Positions 34,499-42,210 of a stretch of DNA of 64,000 nt are shown here, in pieces. Position 1 is the first letter of the stretch; each line of letters begins with the position of its first letter. A program made the position numbers and the translations under genes. The stretch is from Candidatus Thiocaldithrix dubininis (GTDB taxonomy: Bacteria; Pseudomonadota; Gammaproteobacteria; Thiotrichales; Thiotrichaceae). The notes under the pieces were generated by a model. The model worked only from the letters and a program-made list of their open reading frames with translations, searched no databases and was not told where the DNA came from. The stretch lies in contig CP124755.1 of NCBI GenBank assembly GCA_029972135.1, positions 3,053,501-3,117,500 on the forward strand, read 5' to 3'.

Positions 34499-36715
34499 TT
34501 ACTCACCAATTTTATACAAAGGCAACGCCAATTCTTTAGTGCTACGAATCGCTACCTTGACCTGTTTAGCCTTGCTATTCGGTACTTCCCAAGGCAAGGG
34601 AATGGTGCTGCTATCTAGGCTAACCGTATGTTCGCCTACCCACACCGTGGGCATATCAAATTGACCGTGTTGATCAGTTGTTACGCGATAACCATCATCT
34701 AGTACTACCTCAACCTGTGGAATCCCCGGCTCATCGGCCTGCCGAAGTCCATCGCGATTCTTATCAAAAAACACTAAGCCTTGAATGCTACCTGTACCGC
34801 GTTTACCTTTGCTGGCTTTACCCACCGCTTGATAAGGTTTGCCGCGTGTTCCTTGCCAACGCAAATACACATATGCCGACTTATCCGTCGTGCGACTTAC
34901 CAACGGCTGACTAAAGGCAGTGGCATTCACATCAACTTTGGCTTGGTTCAAATTAACCGAACCACCGACCGACCAACCCTGACCTAACTCATATTCAGTA
35001 TTCACTGAACCCGCTAAACCTTGGCTTGTTGCCAAATTGCCCGTGCGCGAGGTATAACGCAGTGAACCGCCAACACTCCAATCCGCATCCAACCAATACC
35101 GTCCACGAATGCCCGCCGTTGGATAAACCTGTTTATCTTGTTGCGATTGATCCACTGCCACACCTAGAGTACTGCTTAATTCTGGGCGCATGGTTGTGTA
35201 GCTATCTGCTAACCAATCTTGTTCCCATTGCAGTTCATAGCCAGTTGCTGCGGGCGCATTCGCCACGACTTGATCGTTATAATGGGCGTTCACATTCACT
35301 TGACTGCGTTTATTCTGCCAACGACCCTGATAATAAGCGTTTAAATGCGCACCTCTCTGCTGATTAGACGTCTCATTACCCGCATTAAGTTCATTAATAG
35401 AATGATTTAATTGCAAGCTAGCGCCTACCGAATGCCCGCGCTCTAATTGATAACTAGCATTTGCACTTGCGCTGAGCCTTGTTAGTTTGTTATCCGTATG
35501 GCTGGCTTGCCCTTGGCTTTGTTCTACTTCGACATAAGTCCCCATAGACTGGCGCGCGTGTTGTTGCTCCCAACGCCAATAAGCGCCTTGGCTGGCGGGT
35601 AAACTCGACTCGGCATACCGCAAATTCGGTTGACTGCTATAAACACCCACGCTGTGTTGTTGCTTACCTTTTTTAATACTTGCATCCAACATAACGCCAT
35701 TAGCCGCTTGTGTATGTGCTTGGCTGTCTTGCGTCTGGCTATGCAACAATAACACGCTGGCATTGATTTCTGCATTATCCGTGGCTTTCGTATAATTTGC
35801 GCCCAAGGCTAAACTATCCACAGTTAGCTTAGTATTAGCATTGTCAGTCTCACTAAGTTGGTTATCGTGCAGTTGATCCACATGGGTATAATGAGCAGCA
35901 ACCGCTGTATGTTCTCCCACTGGTTGACTATAACCCGCCCATGTAAGATTGCCGTCTAAGGGTTTATAACCCGCGTAAGACTCACCAACTAAATAACCAC
36001 GCTTACCCGTGCCCGCCACTACTTCAAATTTCTCACCCGTTAGCCGCGTACCCACCCCACGCACGCTACTATTACCTAAGCCTACGCGTGAACTACGGGC
36101 AAACCCACTAGGCACACGGCTGACAATATCGCCCACTTCTGTATCCGCAATGATGCTATCGCTCACAGGTAAATTACGATTACGCACGGTTACTTTCTCA
36201 TAATGATTTTTAGTAGATTGCCACGTCGCGTCGTATTGCTTAAAACTGGTATCCGCTTGCACTTGCACATCGCCGTAATTCTGCGTTTCCAACTGATAAT
36301 CCAAATGCGTACCGGCACTTAAACTATCGGTTGTAAACTCATTCATTTGCGTATTGCTCCACCCTGCCCGCGTCTCCACGGTATACAGTTGAAAACCATC
36401 GGGTTCAGTTTCTGCGGTTTTGGCTTCAGCCTCACTCAGTGTTTGTAAGGCGCTCTTATCCATAACCTTATCTTTATACGCTTTGGGCGCTTGGCTAATC
36501 AGTTGTTTTAATTTTTCCTGTTCGGCTTCAAAAGGGGTTAAGGCTTGAATATTGGCAACCACTGAATCGGTATCCAATAGTAAATCCTCATCGGTTTGGG
36601 CGGATTCAGCCCATACCAACTGACTTACTAAGATGAATACTACGACAGCAAAACGGGGGGCGTTATACAACCAAGTTTGATAAGCCATCACCGTTTCAAC
36701 GGCTTGCCCATACAT
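34499..36715 (-). CDS. usher-like outer-membrane beta-barrel protein with terminal SdrD/CarboxypepD-like domain
   Basis: The 738-residue precursor has a signal peptide (FAVVVFILVSQLVWA) and an alpha-helical N-terminal region to about residue 110. A long series of alternating, aromatic-bounded strands follows (for example GKRGYLVGESYAGYKPL, HTAVAAHYTHVDQLHDNQ and WSVGGSLRYTSRTG), as expected for a large barrel. Around residue 655 a beta-sandwich domain begins (GSIQGLVFFDKNRDGLRQAD, then VEVVLDDGYRVTTDQHGQFD). The segment GDIVSRVPSGFARSSRVGLG is faintly reminiscent of the start of ushers, but the classical usher N- and C-terminal domains are not recognisable. It is smaller than FimD or PapC (about 830 residues). 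Context with a chaperone and pilin-like subunits implies a subunit exporter. Confidence 0.6.
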   Translation of the reverse strand: MYGQAVETVMAYQTWLYNAPRFAVVVFILVSQLVWAESAQTDEDLLLDTDSVVANIQALTPFEAEQEKLKQLISQAPKAYKDKVMDKSALQTLSEAEAKTAETEPDGFQLYTVETRAGWSNTQMNEFTTDSLSAGTHLDYQLETQNYGDVQVQADTSFKQYDATWQSTKNHYEKVTVRNRNLPVSDSIIADTEVGDIVSRVPSGFARSSRVGLGNSSVRGVGTRLTGEKFEVVAGTGKRGYLVGESYAGYKPLDGNLTWAGYSQPVGEHTAVAAHYTHVDQLHDNQLSETDNANTKLTVDSLALGANYTKATDNAEINASVLLLHSQTQDSQAHTQAANGVMLDASIKKGKQQHSVGVYSSQPNLRYAESSLPASQGAYWRWEQQHARQSMGTYVEVEQSQGQASHTDNKLTRLSASANASYQLERGHSVGASLQLNHSINELNAGNETSNQQRGAHLNAYYQGRWQNKRSQVNVNAHYNDQVVANAPAATGYELQWEQDWLADSYTTMRPELSSTLGVAVDQSQQDKQVYPTAGIRGRYWLDADWSVGGSLRYTSRTGNLATSQGLAGSVNTEYELGQGWSVGGSVNLNQAKVDVNATAFSQPLVSRTTDKSAYVYLRWQGTRGKPYQAVGKASKGKRGTGSIQGLVFFDKNRDGLRQADEPGIPQVEVVLDDGYRVTTDQHGQFDMPTVWVGEHTVSLDSSTIPLPWEVPNSKAKQVKVAIRSTKELALPLYKIGE

Positions 36716-36750
36716 AAATTATTATTTTTTATAAATTAATAAATTAAGCT

Positions 36751-36772
36751 TGGCACTCCCTGTGCAGGGAGT
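36751..36772 (+). promoter_or_regulatory. sigma54-like -24/-12 sequence overlapping an 8+8 bp palindrome
   Basis: TGGCAC at 36751 and GTGCA at 36762 have the GG-to-GC spacing of sigma54 promoters (consensus TGGCAC-N5-TTGCW) and point toward qmcA. The same bases include ACTCCCTG-TG-CAGGGAGT (36755-36772), a near-perfect dyad that could instead be an operator for the minus-strand pilus-like operon. There it lies next to a TTGACT hexamer about 40 bases before the barrel start. Both readings are by eye and compete with each other. Confidence 0.4.
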
Positions 36773-36821
36773 CAACTAAATTCCGGCAAACTGTTAAGAA
36801 AGGAAATAGCGCTTAACTTAT

Positions 36822-36828
36822 TAATTTA
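36822..36828. repeat. target-site duplication, left side of IS copy B
   Basis: TAATTTA is repeated directly at 37824-37830 on the far side of the element. Confidence 0.9.
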
Positions 36829-36854
36829 ACCTGAGTTCGACGTAAGGCATAGCA

Positions 36855-37730
36855 TTAGAGTATGGCTAACGCATTGATATTTAAGTTCAATGAGGGTTTC
36901 TTCGCTTGATAGGAATACGCAATAAGCCCGGCGATGACATGAGCGACATAATGAGGCAGTGAACGATGGCGAGAATGCTCAATTTGCGATTGATTTTTCA
37001 ACTGATCGTTAATGGTTTCGATGATAAAACGCTTACGCAAGAGCAATTGATCGAAAGTAGAACGCACGACCTGTTTCATATTTTTCCGTAACGAGGTAAT
37101 CCATTCAATGCCTTGCTGAGCGAGTTGTTGAGCCAATGCCTGAGAGAGATAGCCTGCATCCCCAAAGACTTTGCCAACCACGGATTTCATCAGGGTGGGA
37201 ACGGGTTGGCGATCATCGACATTACCCGCACTTAAGGCAAAGGACACGATACCACCTTGATCATTCACCACGAGATGCAGCTTGAAGCCATAGAACCAGC
37301 CGGTGGATGACTTCCCTCGTCCTGCGGTATTGGCAAAGGTCTTATGACGGGGAATCCGAATATTGTCACAGACGCGTAAGGGGGTGGAGTCAATGAAGGC
37401 AATTCCGCGACTGGCTTCACAGCGGGATTGCATGAACCGCGTCAGCGGCACTAATACATCGGGAACGCGCTCAATAAACCGTTGATAACTGGGCAACTGA
37501 GGAAAAGCCGACTTCAAATAGACTTGAACATGTTTGAGGTAATACCACTTGAAGGTGTGATAGCCTGATTGATGGTAATGTACCCAAATCGTCATCACTT
37601 CACTCAGACTTAAACCACACGGACGATTCCGCTTTGGGCGGGTGGTCGGGGGTTCTAATACACTCGCTTTCCAATGCGGTAAAAAGCCTTGGCAAAAATC
37701 ATCTATCTCGCAGAACAGTCGTGTTAACAT
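36855..37730 (-). CDS. IS982-family DDE transposase (copy B)
   Basis: The 291-residue protein is identical to the copy A product, with the same DDE residues (FIDSTPLRVCDN, VFGDAGYLS and RFIIETINDQ) and the same family signature. The frame is intact. Here the ATG that overlaps the stop (TAATG) leads only to nine codons before a TAA, in contrast to copy A where it enters the kinase. Confidence 0.95.
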   Translation of the reverse strand: MLTRLFCEIDDFCQGFLPHWKASVLEPPTTRPKRNRPCGLSLSEVMTIWVHYHQSGYHTFKWYYLKHVQVYLKSAFPQLPSYQRFIERVPDVLVPLTRFMQSRCEASRGIAFIDSTPLRVCDNIRIPRHKTFANTAGRGKSSTGWFYGFKLHLVVNDQGGIVSFALSAGNVDDRQPVPTLMKSVVGKVFGDAGYLSQALAQQLAQQGIEWITSLRKNMKQVVRSTFDQLLLRKRFIIETINDQLKNQSQIEHSRHRSLPHYVAHVIAGLIAYSYQAKKPSLNLNINALAIL

Positions 37731-37734
37731 CAGG

Positions 37735-37802
37735 GTAGCAGCCTTGCGTGGGTAATTTTAGGATGTGGTTATCCCATGAAGTATTCCACAAAAGGCTGCT
37801 AC
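37735..37802. repeat. 11-bp inverted repeat in the transposase leader (copy B)
   Basis: The same GTAGCAGCCTT and AAGGCTGCTAC pair as in copy A, 46 bases apart, ends just before the transposase ATG at 37730. Confidence 0.7.
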
Positions 37803-37823
37803 TTGCTTACATCGAACTCAGGT

Positions 37824-37830
37824 TAATTTA
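37824..37830. repeat. target-site duplication, right side of IS copy B
   Basis: TAATTTA directly repeats 36822-36828. Confidence 0.9.
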
Positions 37831-37875
37831 TATTAAACTTAAAACTAATGCTGATAACAAATATAAGAGGTTGCT

Positions 37876-38811
37876 ATGGAGCTGTATTTTGCACTAACCA
37901 TTGTCGGCTTGGTTATTATTTTGATGTTTATGGGCATACGCAAAGTACCACAAGGTTTTGCGTACACCGTCGAACGCTTTGGGCGTTATGTCTATACCTT
38001 ATCACCCGGTCTGGGCGTGTTTGTGCCACTAATTTATAGTGTCGGGCGCAAGATTAATATGATGGAACAAGTGCTGGATATTTTACCACAGCAAGTCATT
38101 ACCGCTGATAATGCCAATGTGAATATCGACGGCGTGGTGTTCTATCAGGTCTTTGACGCCGCCAAAGCCTCGTATGAAGTCGCTAATTTAAACAATGCGA
38201 TTTTAAATCTGACTATGACCAATTTGCGTTCGGTTTGCGGTTCAATGGAACTCGACCATTTACTTAGCAAACGCGATGAAATCGGCGCAAAAGTGTTACG
38301 TATTGTCGACGAAGCCACCAATGCATGGGGTGTTAAAGTATTGCGGGTCGAAATTAAAGACATAGAACCACCACAAGAATTGGTACGCGCTATGAATCTG
38401 CAAATGACTGCCGAACGCCAAAAACGCGCCCAAATCACAGAAGCCGAAGGCAAAAAGCAAGCGCAAATATTGGAAGCCGAAGGTGCAAAATCCGCCGCAT
38501 TCTTACGCGCTGAAGCCCGTGAACGCGAAGCGGAAGCGGAAGCCAAGGCGACTCAATTAGTCTCGCAAGCCGTCTCACAAGGCGATGTACAAGCCTTAAA
38601 CTACTTTGTGGCACAGAAATATGTGGAAGCCTTGGGCAAATTTGCCGAGTCTAATCAGCAAAAAACCATTTTCATGCCACTGGATACCAGCGGTTTAATG
38701 GGTTCAATCGGCAGTATTAATGAATTGTGGAAAAGCATACAAGACAAAGGCGCAACGGCTAAAACCCCAGAAAACAGCCCTTATCAACGTATGAGCCAAC
38801 CGCATTCTTAA
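37876..38811 (+). CDS. qmcA: SPFH/band-7 membrane protein (QmcA-like)
   Basis: The 311-residue protein has an N-terminal membrane helix (LYFALTIVGLVIILMFMGI) followed by an SPFH domain that begins RKVPQGFAYTVERFGRY and includes NANVNIDGVVFYQVFD. A long Glu/Ala-rich coiled coil follows (EAEGKKQAQILEAEGAKSAA). QmcA-type proteins form large membrane assemblies and partner with NfeD proteins, and the next gene is an NfeD homologue. The ATG follows GAGG. Its upstream region is interrupted 45 bases away by IS copy B, so its native promoter may be displaced. Confidence 0.92.
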   Translation: MELYFALTIVGLVIILMFMGIRKVPQGFAYTVERFGRYVYTLSPGLGVFVPLIYSVGRKINMMEQVLDILPQQVITADNANVNIDGVVFYQVFDAAKASYEVANLNNAILNLTMTNLRSVCGSMELDHLLSKRDEIGAKVLRIVDEATNAWGVKVLRVEIKDIEPPQELVRAMNLQMTAERQKRAQITEAEGKKQAQILEAEGAKSAAFLRAEAREREAEAEAKATQLVSQAVSQGDVQALNYFVAQKYVEALGKFAESNQQKTIFMPLDTSGLMGSIGSINELWKSIQDKGATAKTPENSPYQRMSQPHS

Positions 38812-38831
38812 GTCAGACTCACGAGATAACT

Positions 38832-39278
38832 ATGCAAACAACGTTTGAACCCACTTTGTGGTTTTGGCTGATTCTCGGCTTAGCTCTACTCGGCTTAGAA
38901 GTCGTTGTACCGGGCATGATTTTAATGTGGTTTGGGATTGGCGCATTGATTACAGGTGCGCTGCTCGCCTTTTTTCCAGATATGAGTCTTGCAACCCAAC
39001 TGATTTCATTTGCCGTATTATCCGTGGCAAGTTTAATCGCTTGGCGCAAATCCAAATGGCGGGAAGAGCAAATTCAATCTGATAAGCCCGAACTTAATCA
39101 ACGCCTACAAAACTTGCTGGGCAAAGAATTTGTCTTAACCGATGCAATTCAAAACGGGCGTGGCACAATTCGCGTTGGCGACACACCGTGGATTGTTGAA
39201 GGAGACGATTTGCCAGCAGGTACTAAAGTGCGAGTGAGCCAATTGGATGGCATGATTTTGAAGGTGGAAGCAGTTTAA
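38832..39278 (+). CDS. NfeD-family membrane protein (short, NfeD1b type)
   Basis: The 148-residue protein has three hydrophobic segments (FWLILGLALLGLEVVVPGMIL, FGIGALITGALLAFF and LISFAVLSVASLIAW). A small OB-fold domain at the C terminus follows (GKEFVLTDAIQNGRGTIRVG, DDLPAGTKVRVSQLDG). This is the standard partner of SPFH proteins and is encoded 20 bases after qmcA. The two probably form a membrane microdomain complex. Confidence 0.9.
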   Translation: MQTTFEPTLWFWLILGLALLGLEVVVPGMILMWFGIGALITGALLAFFPDMSLATQLISFAVLSVASLIAWRKSKWREEQIQSDKPELNQRLQNLLGKEFVLTDAIQNGRGTIRVGDTPWIVEGDDLPAGTKVRVSQLDGMILKVEAV

Positions 39279-39309
39279 ACTCACAGGTGTATTAATTTTA
39301 GGATTTAAC

Positions 39310-39489
39310 ATGAAGTATCTCCCTATTCTGCTGTTATTAGGCTTAGTGGCTTGTCATTCGAGTGATCCCATTCACCATTTACCTACTCCTGTTGGACGGG
39401 CTTGCACAGAAGAAGCCAAAATCTGCCCTGACGGAAAAACAGCGGTCGGACGCACAGGTGCTAATTGCGAGTTTGCGCCCTGCCCTTAA
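39310..39489 (+). CDS. small Cys-rich lipoprotein
   Basis: A 59-codon frame encodes a lipoprotein signal (MKYLPILLLLGLVAC) with lipobox LVAC. A short mature part with four more cysteines follows, as RACTEEAKICPDGK and NCEFAPCP. The CPDGKTAVGRTGANCEFAPC pattern is a small disulfide-rich motif seen in many short secreted proteins. The start lies behind AGGATTTAAC, 31 bases after the nfeD gene. Its last 4 bases overlap the end of the convergent gene. Its short length means automatic calling may miss it. Function unknown. Confidence 0.65.
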   Translation: MKYLPILLLLGLVACHSSDPIHHLPTPVGRACTEEAKICPDGKTAVGRTGANCEFAPCP

Positions 39490-39923
39490 CCTGCATGACT
39501 GGCGAAGTAGTAAACTTTCCAAGTACCATCGGTTTGCGGCTTTAAGCGAACCGACAATAAACAATGTCCCGTAAATTCTAAATTAAGTTGTGTTTGTTCA
39601 ATCGGGTTACCATTCCACCAACGGCGCAGGCGATTACCATTCGATTGTGGCGGAGAGCTATATGCATACTGTGAGGCAAGGCAATGGCGCTGGCGTATAT
39701 CGCTTAATGCTTGTGGCGACATGCCGACGTAGCCTTGTTTAACCGTCAATTCAAACGCTGCCTTATAATTTTCTTGCTGAAGATAGTCGACAAATTGTTG
39801 GGCGGTTTGAATGGCAGCGGGCGGCGTATAAGGTTGGTGAAGCCAATACCAGCTAGCCCCGACAAGCGCGATGACAATTGCTATAATAATTAATGCTCTA
39901 ATAGCTCGTTTGTCATAATTCAT
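39486..39923 (-). CDS. membrane-anchored hypothetical protein
   Basis: The 145-residue protein has one N-terminal membrane helix (ALIIIAIVIALVGASWYWL) and a periplasmic or extracytoplasmic domain beginning IQTAQQFVDYLQQENYKAAFELT, which resembles NTF2-like or DUF4878-type lumenal domains in its first helix. Two cysteines (HCLAS and GHCLLS) could form a disulfide. I do not assign a function. The zinc-ribbon gene lies 10 bases upstream on the same strand. Confidence 0.6.
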   Translation of the reverse strand: MNYDKRAIRALIIIAIVIALVGASWYWLHQPYTPPAAIQTAQQFVDYLQQENYKAAFELTVKQGYVGMSPQALSDIRQRHCLASQYAYSSPPQSNGNRLRRWWNGNPIEQTQLNLEFTGHCLLSVRLKPQTDGTWKVYYFASHAG

Positions 39924-39933
39924 TTTTTACCCG

Positions 39934-40122
39934 CTAACGAAAAAATATCATAAAGCACGCAACCGCAATTAACACAATAGCCACAACACCTCCTGTTCCT
40001 GCCGTGGATACACTGCCTTTTTTACATTTTGGGCATTGAGCAGATAAGTACTTTTTGCCACGCGGATACCATTTATGACCACAATATGCACAGGTGTTTT
40101 GCACACGTTTTGTTGATGTCAT
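39934..40122 (-). CDS. zinc-ribbon membrane protein
   Basis: The 62-residue protein has a four-cysteine zinc ribbon (CAYCGHKWYPRG and CPKCKKG) and a C-terminal membrane helix (GVVAIVLIAVACFMIFF). It starts at an ATG behind GAGGATTTG. Function unknown. It forms a likely pair with the gene that follows on the minus strand. Confidence 0.65.
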   Translation of the reverse strand: MTSTKRVQNTCAYCGHKWYPRGKKYLSAQCPKCKKGSVSTAGTGGVVAIVLIAVACFMIFFR

Positions 40123-40148
40123 ATAGCCCAAATCCTCAATAATAAAGA

Positions 40149-40436
40149 ATGGTTAATAGTAAAAATATCAAGCTGATTATAATGCGACTTATAGACACTG
40201 TCTTACACTCTGCTGACAGTTCGATTTATGCGCTGCATCTCACCGAAAAACCGAACACATCCCATCACCAACAAGCTCGCTTGCAAAGTTTAGCGCTAGA
40301 AATTCAGGCATTAGATCGCTTGTATACACTGGCAGGAATGGCAATGGATGCGAAGACAGCGGCGAAACGCCAAGCGTATTACGAGGAATATGAGCGGCTG
40401 AAGCAAGCAGTATCTTCTACCTGTTCATATACCTAA
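40149..40436 (+). CDS. small hypothetical helical protein
   Basis: The 95-residue frame encodes a mostly helical, hydrophilic protein (ARLQSLALEIQALDRLYTLA, AKRQAYYEEYERLKQ). No known domain is recognised. The start could be 40149 or the ATG at 40182; neither has a strong ribosome-binding site. It ends 11 bases before the tRNA gene on the other strand. It may be real but the evidence is limited to an open frame with reasonable composition. Confidence 0.45.
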   Translation: MVNSKNIKLIIMRLIDTVLHSADSSIYALHLTEKPNTSHHQQARLQSLALEIQALDRLYTLAGMAMDAKTAAKRQAYYEEYERLKQAVSSTCSYT

Positions 40437-40447
40437 GAAAGCAGAAG

Positions 40448-40523
40448 TGGCGCACCCGGCTGGAATCGAACCAGCGACCCTTGGCTTCGGAGGCCAATAC
40501 TCTATCCCCTGAGCTACGGGTGC
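40448..40523 (-). tRNA. tRNA-Arg (anticodon CCG)
   Basis: The 76-nt cloverleaf begins GCACCCG, pairs with CGGGTGC and ends GCCA, so CCA is encoded. The anticodon arm is TTGGC-CTCCGAA-GCCAA, giving anticodon CCG. The T arm contains GGTTCGAATCC. The D arm is GCTCAGGGGATAGAGT. Confidence 0.95.
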
Positions 40524-40672
40524 GTAATTGAGTTGTGCATGATACCCAAGCTTAAGGTGTGCGTCTATGTTCGTCTGCATTGCAGACCGAAAACTCGCCA
40601 AATCCATGCTTAAATGTGTGAAATCGTCTACCATAAAGGTTCTTTTGCAGTATTGTTTGGAAGCGTATTCGC

Positions 40673-41539
40673 ATGATTCGTAGTATGACCGCCTTCTCAC
40701 ACCGTGAGTTAACCACTGAACAGGGCACATTTACATGGGAGGCGCGCACGGTTAATCACCGTTATTTAGATATGAGTTTGCGTTTACCAGAAGAATTTCG
40801 CAGCCAAGAAAATCAGTTCCGTGAAATTATTCAAACCCTGTTAAAACGCGGCAAGGTCGAAACCAACCTACGTTTTACGCCTGCCTTGGGTAAGGTTTCA
40901 GAAATAAAAATTAATGAACCATTGGCAAAAGCCCTAATTGATGCTTGTAAACAATTAGAAAGTTTTGCACCCAATACCGAACCTTTAAAAGCCTTGGATA
41001 TTTTACGTTGGCCGGGGGTAGCGCAAGATTCGCAGCCGGATATGGACGTTTTAAATGAACATGCTAAGGCATTGTTAAAAACTACGTTAGACGATTTATT
41101 AGACATGCGGGAGCGTGAGGGTAAACGTTTAGCCGATTTCATTTATCAGCGTTGCGACCAAATTGCGGAAATTATCGTTAAAATTCGCAAACATCGCCCT
41201 GCCATTATCAATGGACAACGCGAAAAAATCTTAACACGCATTGAAGAGCTGAAGATTTCGCCGGATTACAACCGTATCGAGCAAGAATTAGTCATTCTCG
41301 CACAGCGTTTAGATGTGGATGAGGAATTAGATCGGCTCATGGCGCATTTAGATGAAATTAACGATGTATTAGAACGTGATGAGCCCGTGGGGCGGCGTTT
41401 AGATTTTTTAATGCAAGAGTTGAATCGGGAAGCCAATACCTTATCTTCCAAATCTAATGATGCCGAAACCACCCAAGCAGCGGTCGATTTAAAGGTATTA
41501 ATTGAGCAAATGCGGGAACAAGTACAAAATATTGAGTAA
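40673..41539 (+). CDS. yicC: YicC/YloC-family endoribonuclease
   Basis: The 288-residue protein starts MIRSMTAFSHRE and has WEARTVNHRYLDMSLRLPEE and the C-terminal GRRLDFLMQELNREANTLSSKS, which are diagnostic of YicC. Family members act as RNases in sRNA turnover, acting with PNPase in E. coli. A long charged helix occupies the middle. It is upstream of hsp20; a heat-shock-type promoter separates them. Confidence 0.93.
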   Translation: MIRSMTAFSHRELTTEQGTFTWEARTVNHRYLDMSLRLPEEFRSQENQFREIIQTLLKRGKVETNLRFTPALGKVSEIKINEPLAKALIDACKQLESFAPNTEPLKALDILRWPGVAQDSQPDMDVLNEHAKALLKTTLDDLLDMREREGKRLADFIYQRCDQIAEIIVKIRKHRPAIINGQREKILTRIEELKISPDYNRIEQELVILAQRLDVDEELDRLMAHLDEINDVLERDEPVGRRLDFLMQELNREANTLSSKSNDAETTQAAVDLKVLIEQMREQVQNIE

Positions 41540-41565
41540 AGTCAAGATTTTTTTGCTTGAAAATG

Positions 41566-41593
41566 CTTGAAAGCTAGTAAGTCATCTCCATAT
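41566..41593 (+). promoter_or_regulatory. sigma32-type promoter for hsp20
   Basis: CTTGAAA and CTCCATAT are 13 bases apart, close to the sigma32 pattern CTTGAAA-N13/14-CCCCATnT. Transcription would begin about 40 bases before the hsp20 ATG. A second CTTGAAA at 41556 is too far from the -10 to pair with it. Confidence 0.75.
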
Positions 41594-41639
41594 TCACGTT
41601 ACGTTAAGCTAATGAATAACACAAATTTGGAGATGACAC

Positions 41640-42125
41640 ATGAAAATTGCACGTTATGAACCTTGGTCTATTTTGAACCAATTACAACGCGAAATGGATA
41701 ATTTAATCCGCCGTGAAGGCGATACTACGACTAGCCCGGTCAGCGATTGGACTCCAGCCGTGGATATTCGTGAAACCGACTCGGCTTACATTTTGCGAGT
41801 TGATGTTCCCGGTGTTAATCCACAAGACATCGACATCAACATGGAAAACAACGTGTTAACCATCAGCGGTAAACGCGATACCGAAACCACTGATGAGAAA
41901 AATGGCTATAAACGCGTAGAACGGGTAACAGGTACATTCCATCGCCGTTTTACATTGCCAGATAGCATTGATAGCGATCATATCACGGCTAAAACTGACA
42001 ATGGCGTGCTGGAAATTACCTTACCTAAACAGGCAAAAGTGATGCCGCGTAAAATTGCGGTACAAGCACCTGCACCCGCAGCAAATAATACAATAAGCAC
42101 CACCAGTACTAGTGCTGCTGCTTAA
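41640..42125 (+). CDS. Hsp20/alpha-crystallin small heat-shock protein
   Basis: The 161-residue protein holds unfolded proteins for refolding. An alpha-crystallin domain lies from about residue 38 (DWTPAVDIRETDSAYILRVD) to the conserved GVLEITLPKQ, with DNGVL completing the family AxxxxGVL signature. The C-terminal I-x-I-like segment is PRKIAVQ, and a Ser/Thr/Ala tail follows. The start region MKIARYEPWSILNQLQREMD is typical of class A Hsp20. Regulation by sigma32 is likely from the promoter upstream. The CbpA-like cochaperone gene follows after a terminator. Confidence 0.95.
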   Translation: MKIARYEPWSILNQLQREMDNLIRREGDTTTSPVSDWTPAVDIRETDSAYILRVDVPGVNPQDIDINMENNVLTISGKRDTETTDEKNGYKRVERVTGTFHRRFTLPDSIDSDHITAKTDNGVLEITLPKQAKVMPRKIAVQAPAPAANNTISTTSTSAAA

Positions 42126-42154
42126 ACATAATTTGTTACAATTCTTGTTTTAGA

Positions 42155-42182
42155 AAAACGCCGCAGCCTGCGGCGTTTTTTA
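42155..42182 (+). terminator. intrinsic terminator of hsp20
   Basis: AAAACGCCGCAG pairs with CTGCGGCGTTTT around a very short loop and continues into a T run, 30 bases after the stop. Confidence 0.85.
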
Positions 42183-42210
42183 TCGGCTAATACGCAGACG
42201 AGGCTGACTA

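Larger units (their letters stand above)
36829..37823 (-). mobile_element. IS982-family insertion sequence, copy B (995 bp), between the pilus-like operon and qmcA
   Basis: The element has the same length, termini (ACCTGAG... and ...CTCAGGT), orientation and gene as copy A, and the two copies look identical where compared. It is flanked by the 7-bp duplication TAATTTA. It sits in an intergenic region, 113 bases before the barrel gene start and 52 bases before the qmcA start, so it may alter control of either. Removing it and one duplication leaves about 158 bases between the two divergent genes. Confidence 0.95.

Noticed and set aside
11980..37823. Composite transposon formed by the two IS982 copies
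   Set aside because: The interval carries core housekeeping genes (rpsF, rplI, dnaB, alr, moaA) in conserved order, and each copy has its own target duplication, so the copies inserted independently.
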